From Triticum aestivum (taxonomy: Eukaryota > Streptophyta > Magnoliopsida > Poales > Poaceae), in contig NC_057795.1 in the NCBI RefSeq assembly GCF_018294505.1, positions 231,116,643 through 231,180,642 on the forward strand: a stretch of DNA of 64,000 nucleotides. Reading direction: 5' to 3'. The translations under genes were made by a program, and so were the position numbers. The notes beneath the pieces are model-generated. The model ran no database searches. It saw only the letters and a list, made by a program, of their open reading frames with translations, and was not told the origin of the DNA. Positions 56,388-64,000 of the stretch are shown in pieces (within the stretch, counting starts at the first letter, position 1; each line of letters opens with the position of its first letter).

Positions 56388-56639
56388 ACTCTATTGAAGT
56401 GCTGTTGGTTTTGTATATTATTTTGTCGGCGTGTTTATTTGCACTGGTGGCGATCTTTGATGCCTAGTGTATGTAATCTGCTGTCTGCTTGTGCTTTATT
56501 ATCATAGTGGCAAACTTTGATGCCCAGTGGATGTAATATGCTATAATTTCTTTATTGTATAGTCTAGGTTTTTTCTTATTCACGATGCTGCAGTTATTTT
56601 ACTGTATATATATCCTGTCTTCACAGTAAACCGGCCAAA

Positions 56640-57540
56640 CCGTAAAATTACGGTACATAATCGGGTCATCATGCAATCACTGTCGAGCAGCTAACGGGCC
56701 GGCAGTAGCCCGAAATGAACCCCGGCCCATGATTGTGTGAATCAAATCACGGGCTTTTAACAGGCCAAAATTGTCTCGGTCCTTGTTTGGCCCAATCAGA
56801 TATCGGCTGCGAGCAGGCCGGATGCAAACCGGGCCGTAGTTAGGCCCAATTATATGACGGGCATTTAACAGGCCGAAATTAATATAGGGCCCAAATGTTA
56901 GACGGGCCCTTAAGAGGCCAAAACTAATATCAGGCCGAATTACTAAGTGGGCCTCTAGCAAGTGGGCCAAAAGCATAGTGTCCAGTTGACGGGCCGAATC
57001 TGATATGGGCCATAATTGAGCCCATAGCCTCATAAAGGGCCAGACCTGATCTGGGTCGTAATTTGGCCCAGAACATGGTAGGCATTTAATGGTCCGGATC
57101 TCATATGGGCCACTATTAGGCCCAGAACGTGGCAGGCCATTAATGGACCGGATCAAATATGGGCCGACATTTGGCCCAAAACATGGCAGCCAGTTAGTGG
57201 GCCGGCCTACTAGGGTCCTCAAATTCTTGTGGGCCTACAGCTGGGCCGGCCCATTAATGCCAGAGAAATCTCATGGGCCTTTAGCCGGGCCGGCCCATTA
57301 TGATCCGCCAGAATCTTGTGGGCCTTTACCTGGGCCGGCCCATTATGGCACACAAAAATCTTGTGGGCCTTTACCTGGGCCAGCCCATTATGGCCCACAA
57401 AATCTTGTGGGCCTTTAGCTGGGCCAGCCCACTATGGTTCGCAAAATCTCGTGGGCCTTTAGCTGGGCCGGCCCATTATGGTCCGCAAAATCTTGTGCAC
57501 CTTTAGTTGGGCCGGCCCATTTAAACTTGATGGGCCGGTC
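56640..57540. repeat. Subterminal array of the truncated CACTA
   Basis: Units of about 55-60 bp: CTTGTGGGCCTTTA, CCTGGGCCGGCCCATTATGG and CACAAAAT repeat from about 57230 to 57510, with looser GGGCC units back to 56690. Matches in character the array at 951-1860. Confidence 0.85.
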
Positions 57541-57965
57541 CACGTATCAACATATCATAGGCGCGTCTCGCCCATTGGATGAGTGACACCTGTGCCAGCG
57601 CGGACCTGACACGTGTCTCCTCTAGCCAATGATGATTTTACACGTGGAAAATCCCCATTGGTCCGGGCTATTAACGGGTTATCGGATCCAAAACCCGACC
57701 CGATAGCTTAACAACGTTCCATTACGGTGGATGTCACGTGTCGGTCACCCTTGACGAAAGCACTTCTGTGACGCGCGATTTATCGTCATGGAAGTGGACA
57801 CTTCCGTGATGATAATTTTGGTAATGTCATTGAACACTTCTACGACAGCACAGGTATGACTATCTTGATTCTGTCATAAATTTGTCATGGATGTACATGC
57901 ATGACAAAAAATGCGACCTATTGTGACAAACACGTATCATCACGGAAGTGTATTTTTTTGTAGTG

Positions 57966-58134
57966 AAGGTTTCACCCAAGTTTGCATCAAGGATTCAAAC
58001 AAGTAATGGCCGATATATACTTATCGCCATATGCACATGCAAAATGGACAATGGAGTGTTGTCGTCGTCCTTAGAACCAACATGGTACAAGTTATTTTTC
58101 GGCATGCTTGCTTCGCCAAAAAACAGGGGGCATT
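57966..58134 (+). other. 3' end of a third gypsy element's internal domain
   Basis: Flank of the truncated CACTA. Ends in a polypurine tract AAAAACAGGGGGCATT directly before an LTR start. Confidence 0.6.
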
Positions 58135-59138
58135 TGTTGACACCATATTTTGGCACGAAAGAAAACATTAGTAACATGGATTCAAAAGAAGAAGTGCTCT
58201 ACACGAAAATTTTCTGTAGTGTTGACATGAACATCTTTGAAGTCTGGGCCATTACGGTTCGATCTCATCTCGAAGGCCGAAACTATGCTCAAAGTACTAG
58301 GATTTCATATTCAGAGTACTGTTCGGCCGATTAAGCCCCCAGGATGACCTCGTAAGAGAAAATATTCAACACAAATTGTCTTCTTCTTGTCAAATCGATC
58401 GATTCTGATGTAAAATTGTCTCAATCCGAAATCGTATACAAAAGTTAGAGCCATCAGAGTACGGCCCTACCACGAGGCAAAGTATGGCACGACGGATCAG
58501 ACAACCAGTCTGATGGGTCGCGCGAGCCGTTCGGCCATCAAAACAACCTGTAATGGAAAAACATACAACATGAAAATGTTTCATCTTGTCGATCCGATAG
58601 ATTTTGATATATAAATCATTTGAATCCGAGGTCATATGCAACCTGGAGAGGTAAAATAAGATCAAACTAAATTTTGGGCCAAATTCGGGTTGAATCCGAG
58701 TTAGACTAGAGCTAGGACTCTAGGACATGAATTGATGTAATTTTTTTGGAAGGAAAACCTAGATGCATTCTTTGCTTGTACGGGAAGTCCAGCCGCCTCT
58801 TATGTATAGTGGAGGTGACGTCTAGTTGAAACAACACACAATCGAATAAATCAATCTACCACTTTTACCTTTACTTTTATCTCTCTCCCTTTTTCTTCTT
58901 CTTCTTTGTTCTTCGTTCGTTCTTCTTGTTGCAGGGCGGAGAACCTCAAGGCCCTATGGGAGATCAGGTCGACCTAGGGCAGCCCATAGCCGCCGCGCAC
59001 CCTGACAGGGTCCCTCCTGGGCGTGTGGGGTTTAGGGTGTACAAAAGCGCCCATCGAATTGCCTGCGTACCACGCTTCCTGACTGGTCTCCTTCGACGTG
59101 AGCTGCGGTGTACTCACCCCTGGCGTTGAGGGTACACA
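58135..59138 (+). repeat. 3' LTR of a third gypsy element
   Basis: Begins TGTTGACACCATATTTTGGC. The right end is set tentatively at TACACA (59133-59138) by the CA terminus. A minor ORF shadow (57948-58334) spans the internal/LTR junction and is not a gene. Confidence 0.6.
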
Positions 59139-59399
59139 GTGACGTGTTCGTGTGCAAACACAAGAGGAAGACGTGGGCAAGGAGGAGAAGCTGGATGGTG
59201 GTGTTGCGTGCAGGCATGGCCAGACCTCGAGCTCCAGCATCTGGTTCAATGACCATAGTGCCATGGTGGCTTAGGGGAGCACAGGCGAAGCAGAGGCAGG
59301 GGAATCCCATTGGCACTGAGGTGGGAATCAGGAGCTCCTCTATTGGTCTCGTGTGTCCGTGGTGGCGGGCACGGGAACGAGAGGGAGAGAGGAGGGGAT
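59139..59399. other. Unassigned flank between two LTRs
   Basis: GC-rich with short open frames on both strands but no recognised motif. Confidence 0.35.
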
Positions 59400-62357
59400 T
59401 GTAACATCCCAAATTTTTGATTTGGAATGTTATACATTTGATCATCATTGCATATCATATTTTAATGCATTTTGGCTTGATCCGAGAAATTCTACACAAC
59501 TCAAGGACCCACGGAGAGAGTTGGGGATTTCGTTATTTTTCATATTTGTATTTTCTCAAATTTTGAAAAGAGGATCGTTTGATTGTAATTATTTTATCTT
59601 CGTATATTTCTTTTATAAAAATATGAGAGAGGGAATAAAATGACTTTCCCAAAATAAAGAAATATTGGAGGTTTAATATTAAAATCAAATAAGATTTTAT
59701 TTTGGAGTTTTATTGCTATTTTATTTGAATTAGGAAAAATGCGCGTTTTTCAAAATTGTATTTTAGGCCCAAATAAATGTTCATCTTGTCTGACTTGTTT
59801 TTAGAGGACGGGGAAAATTTATTTCGGGATTTTTGGAGTCCATTTAGTATTTCTTTTCTTTCTTTTTCTGCATGTCGAAATTATTAAAAAAAAGGAAAAC
59901 CGACTTCGGGCCGTACCCGAGCGGGACTCCGCCCNNNNNNNNNNNNNNNNNNNNNNNNNNNNNNNNNNNNNNNNNNNNNNNNNNNNNNNNNNNNNNNNNN
60001 NNNNNNNNNNNNNNNNNNNNNNNNNNNNNNNNNNNNNNNNNNNNNNNNNNNNNNNNNNNNNNNNNNNNNNNNNNNNNNNNNNNNNNNNNNNNNNNNNNNN
60101 NNNNNNNNNNNNNNNNNNNNNNNNNNNNNNNNNNNNNNNNNNNNNNNNNNNNNNNNNNNNNNNNNNNNNNNNNNNNNNNNNNNNNNNNNNNNNNNNNNNN
60201 NNNNNNNNNNNNNNNNNNNNNNNNNNNNNNNNNNNNNNNNNNNNNNNNNNNNNNNNNNNNNNNNNNNNNNNNNNNNNNNNNNNNNNNNNNNNNNNNNNNN
60301 NNNNNNNNNNNNNNNNNNNNNNNNNNNNNNNNNNNNNNNNNNNNNNNNNNNNNNNNNNNNNNNNNNNNNNNNNNNNNNNNNNNNNNNNNNNGCCGTCGCC
60401 CCGCGCCGTCCCGCCGCCCCGCCACCGATCCGCCGCCCCGCCGCCTCGTCGGAACCCCGCAGGACCCGAGGTAGCCGGCGCCGGTTTTTTTATAAAACCG
60501 ATCGGTTTTTTTAAAAACCCTAGATCCATTTTTTTAGATTCGGTTCGTCGGTTTTTCTCGGTTTAGTTTTTTAGCGGACGTTCATCTGTATATTCGTTTT
60601 AACGAACGGTTTTCACCGTTTAGCCGCAGATAGCGAACGTTCGTTCGTTAGCCTGTTCGTTAGTTTTTCTTTTTCTTGGGTCTTTTCGCGATTGTTTCTG
60701 ATCGTGATTTCTGATCCGATTTTAGTTCTAGTATAACTTTTCGCTTGTTTGTTGGAATCAGGCGATTCAAGCGCCTAAAGTTTCGTCTCGAAGCCCTCTT
60801 TCCGTTTAACCAACTTAAACAAGTTTTTGCTACTGTAAAATTTGACTTAGGACCAGATTAGTAAACAAAGCTTGTTTCTTTCGCCGTTTGAGTTTCGTTG
60901 CTTCGTTTGATTTGATTTTTTTGCAAACCGGAGTTCTTAAGTTGAACTTTCTAGTTAGATCTTTTATTTGAGTTTTACCCATTCATTAGAGGTGTGCTTT
61001 TTGTATGCTTGTTTGTTTGCGATAGAGTACCCAGAGTGCGCCGCTTGCTACTTTGAATCTCTAGGTTTCACGGATCATCAGCAAGGCAAGTAACACTTTG
61101 ATCATACATCTTTACTACCCAGTTTTTATTGCATTAGGTCAATCCTCAAACAATTGCATGATTAGGATCTGACTAATATGTGGGTTTTGGGAAGTAGATG
61201 AGGTAGTACCTATGTCCGGTTTATTATCAAACCTTTGGGAGTTACTTCTACGTTTGCTTATATTGTTATGCTATGCTAGTAGACGTGGATTGGTTGAGTG
61301 TATCCATGACAGATGTGAGTATTGTTAATTAATGGTTCAACTTAAGGTGGCAATTTAAATACACATCTTGGTGGATTGAGGCACCAGGGTAACCCAGTGA
61401 TTGCCTATTTTTTTTAATCGACCGCCACCAAGGCTCAAAGGGATCATGAGATTATTCATGCTAGAAACTTCCATGTGCAACCACAAGCTACTATGGGCTC
61501 TAGCATAGTTGACTTACTCATGTGAACTCTTAAAGTGGTAGACTAGCAGATGTAGGGGAAAGTAGGTGTAACGGTCTACCCATCGTAAGGTGCTAACGCT
61601 TCTGAAATACTGTGTCTCGGTCATCCGTTTCTCAAACACCATGTAGTGCGAGAAATCCAACGGAGGAGATCGAGTCTTGTGGGGAAAAATGCGCAAACCT
61701 CTGCAGAGTGTACAAACTAATCATGGTTAGCCGCGTCCCCGGTTATGGACGTTTTGAGTATCTAGTACTTGGATTATCATGTGAATCTCATCATGTTACT
61801 TAAATTAATTTGTTGGGTTTAATGATGATGCTTAATTGGGATTGAGTTGGGTGAACCTTCTCAATGTTTAACAACCACCATGATAGTTAAAAATAATTTA
61901 TTCCTTTGTTGTAGGGAAAAATTGGCATTATGCAAAATTGTAACCATTGAGCTTTCCACCAGCCATATATGCATGTAGTGACAGCATTATTCTGTCCATT
62001 ACTCTCTATGTGTTACATTGCCAGCATATTCCATGTGTTGACCCGTTTTCGGGCTGCAACGTTCATGTTGTGGACTTTTCAGACAACGAGTAAGGTGCCT
62101 TAGGTCGTGATCTTTCACTCAGTGATGCCGTTGGAGTTGATGGACTCACTTTATCTTCCAAGCCTTCCACTGTTATCGTTATTAGGTGGCCTTAAGCCAT
62201 ATTTATTGTAATAAGTTCTCTTTTGAGACATTCGATGTAATAAGTGTGTGATTGCTACTCTGTTATAAATCCTTCAATTACTGTGCGTGTCAGCATTACC
62301 AATCCAGGGATGACAGTGATGCACAGAGATCAGACTGTTTGTGGTCTGGTCGCTACA
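59400..62357 (+). repeat. Gypsy LTR, about 3 kb, followed by a truncated primer-binding site
   Basis: Starts TGTAACATCCCAAATTTTTG and ends CTGGTCGCTACA. It contains a 457-base gap. After AGA the sequence TGGT at 62361-62364 is the start of a TGGTATCAGAGC-type primer-binding site, cut off by the next LTR. Open frames across the gap are artefacts. Confidence 0.8.
59935..60391. other. Assembly gap (457 N) in the 3-kb LTR
   Basis: Run of N in the CCG-rich part of the LTR (flanked by CGGGACTCCGCCC and GCCGTCGCCCCGCG). Confidence 0.98.
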
Positions 62358-62364
62358 AGATGGT

Positions 62365-63889
62365 TGATACGTCCATTTTGCATCATGCTTTTATATCAAT
62401 ATTTATTGCATTATGGGCTATTTTTACAACTTATATCTCAATACTTATGGCTATTCTCTCTTATTTTACAAGGTTTACCATGAAGAGGGGGAATGCCGAC
62501 AGCTGGAATTCTGGCTGGAAAAGGAGCAAACATTGGAAACCTATTCTGCACTGCTCCAAAAATCCAGAAACTCCACAAAACCTATTTTTGGAATTAATAA
62601 GAATTATTGAGCGGAAGAAATACATCAGGGGGCCCACAACCTGTCCAGGAGGGTGGGGGGTACGCCCTCCCCTACTGGGCGCACCCCCCTATCTCCTGGG
62701 CCCCCTGGCGGCCCCCCGGTGTCCATCTTCTCCTATATGAGGGCTTTTACCCTAGAAAAAATCACGGGCAAGCTTACGGGACAAAACTCCGCCGCCACGA
62801 GGTAGAACCTTGGAGGAACCAATCTAGGGCTCTGGCGGAGCTGTTCTGCCGGGGACACTTCCCTCCGGGAGGGGGAAATCATTACCAACGTCATCACCAA
62901 CGATCCTCTCATCGGGAGGGGGTCAATCTCCATCAACATCTTCACCAGCACCATCTCCTCTCAAAACCCTAGTTCATCTCTTGTATCCAATCTTGTATCA
63001 AAACCACAAATTGGTACCTGTGGGTTGCTAGTAGTGTTGATTACTCCTTGTAGTTGATGCTAATTGGTTTACTTGGTGGAAGATCATATGTTCAGATCCT
63101 TAATGCATATTATTACTCCTCTGATTATGAACATGAATATGCTTTGTGAGTAGTTACGTTTGTTCCTGAGGACATGGGTGAAGTCTTCCTATTAGTAGTC
63201 ATGTGAATTTGGTATTCGTTCGATATTTTGATGAGATGTATGTTGTCTTTTCCTCTAGAGGTGTTATGTGAACGTTGACTACATGACACTTCACCATTAT
63301 TTGGGCCTAGAGGAGGGCATTAGGAAGTAATAAGTAGATGATGGGTTGCTAGAGTGACAGAAGCTTAAACCCTAGTTTATGCATTGCTTTGTTAGGGGCT
63401 GATTTGGATCCATATGTTTGATGTTGTGGTTAGGTTTACCTTAATACTTCTTTTGTAGTTGCGGATGCTTGCAATAGGGGTTAATATTAAGTGGGATGCT
63501 TGTCCAAGTAAGGGCAGTACCCAAGCACCGGTCCACCCACATATCAAATTATCAAAGTACCAAACGTGAATCATATGAGCGTGATGAAAACTAGCTAGAC
63601 GATAATTCCCATGTGTCCTCGGGAGCTCCTTTCTCATTATTAGAAATTGTCCAGGCTTATCCTTTGCTACATAAAGGATTGGGCCACCTTGCTGCACTTT
63701 ATTTACTTTATTTACTTGTTACTCGTTACTATTTATCTTATCACAAAACTATCTATTACCTACAATTTCAGTGCTTGCAGAGAAAACCTTACTGAAAACC
63801 GCTTATCAGTTCCTTCTGCTCCTCGTTGGGTTCGACACTCTTACGTATCGAAAGGACTACGATAGAGCCCCTACACTTTTGGGTCATCA
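62365..63889 (+). repeat. 5' LTR of a fourth gypsy element
   Basis: 1,525 bp, TGATACGTCCATTTTGCATC to CACTTTTGGGTCATCA. Open frames 62252-62972 are LTR shadows. Confidence 0.88.
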
Positions 63890-64000
63890 AGACTCTTTTC
63901 TGGCGCCGTTGCCGGGGAGTGTACAGCTTTTGGTGAGTGGAACTTGGTAAGGAAACATTTATATAGTGAGCTGAAATTTTCTGTTACTTGTCACTATGGA
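63890..64000 (+). mobile_element. Start of the fourth gypsy element's internal domain
   Basis: Spacer AGACTCTTTTC, then primer-binding site TGGCGCCGTTGCCGGGGA at 63901-63918 (tRNA-Asp type), then leader to the window edge. Coding sequence lies beyond the window. Confidence 0.85.

Larger units (their letters stand above)
55035..57965 (-). mobile_element. Truncated second CACTA, same family, inverted
   Basis: The right edge reads GTATTTTTTTGTAGTG, the inverse of the 445 terminus, and the last 430 bp match the left terminal domain of the big CACTA in reverse complement. Next to it is a GGCCCA-rich subterminal array (56640-57540) and a gene-like 3' region. The other terminus is absent: the left edge abuts a gypsy primer-binding site. 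The base triplet after the end is AAG, so no target duplication can be paired. Confidence 0.75.

Noticed and set aside
445..57965. Pairing the left terminus at 445 with the inverted matching terminus at 57965 as one 57.5-kb element.
   Set aside because: The flanking triplets are CGG and AAG. The end at 52909 has matching CGG and restores the host reading frame, so 57965 belongs to another, truncated copy.
59819..60529. Open frames of about 200 codons on both strands.
   Set aside because: Almost entirely N; artefact of the gap in the 3-kb LTR.

Overview
The window is repeat-dominated nuclear DNA from a Triticeae grass (wheat or a close relative). The evidence is the very large nested LTR retrotransposons, the long Stowaway and Tourist MITE content, the CACTA termini and the GC-rich monocot coding style. 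There are four assembly gaps (runs of N). I see no intact ordinary single-copy host gene, rRNA, tRNA or CRISPR. Almost everything is a transposable element or a gene fragment carried inside one.

Layout. The outermost layer is a degenerate gypsy-type ORF (Transposase_28 family, minus strand) split into 52913-53045 (N-terminus) and 1-441 (continuation). A CACTA transposon occupies 445-52909. It is bounded by a 27-bp terminal inverted repeat and a CGG target duplication, and the host reading frame resumes across the empty site. Inside the CACTA are its left terminus and subterminal array (445-1860), a minus-strand multi-exon gene with a tandemly duplicated exon (about 2.6-4.5 kb), an F-box/FBD pseudogene (9681-12232), an unknown ORF (13867-14416), a DUF295/KIB1-like pseudogene (29602-31290), a second unknown small gene (35889-36406), and the repeat-rich right terminus (49785-52909). 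Two large retroelements are nested in it. One is a Tat-like gypsy element at 15402-28535 with an ACTTC target duplication, a minus-strand gag-pol and a plus-strand Transposase_28-type gene. The other is a LARD-like element at 37804-49784 with LTRs of more than 4 kb. Without these the CACTA would be about 27 kb, with cargo genes but no transposase that I can recognise.

Right of the CACTA, 53376-55034 is the LTR and primer-binding site of another gypsy element. It is joined to the truncated, inverted end of a second CACTA of the same family (55035-57965). Then follow the 3' end and LTR of a third gypsy element (57966-59138), a roughly 3-kb LTR (59400-62357), and a further LTR with primer-binding site (62365-63918) inserted at the primer-binding site of the previous one.

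The most unusual part is the LARD-like element. Elements of that size class are usually described as non-coding, yet this one has two intact tandem paralogous ORFs (264 and 210 aa). Each has its own TATA box and a dsRNA-binding-motif-like pattern, and there is a small antisense membrane-protein ORF with its own TATA box. All names rest on sequence reading and remembered family patterns. No database search was run.
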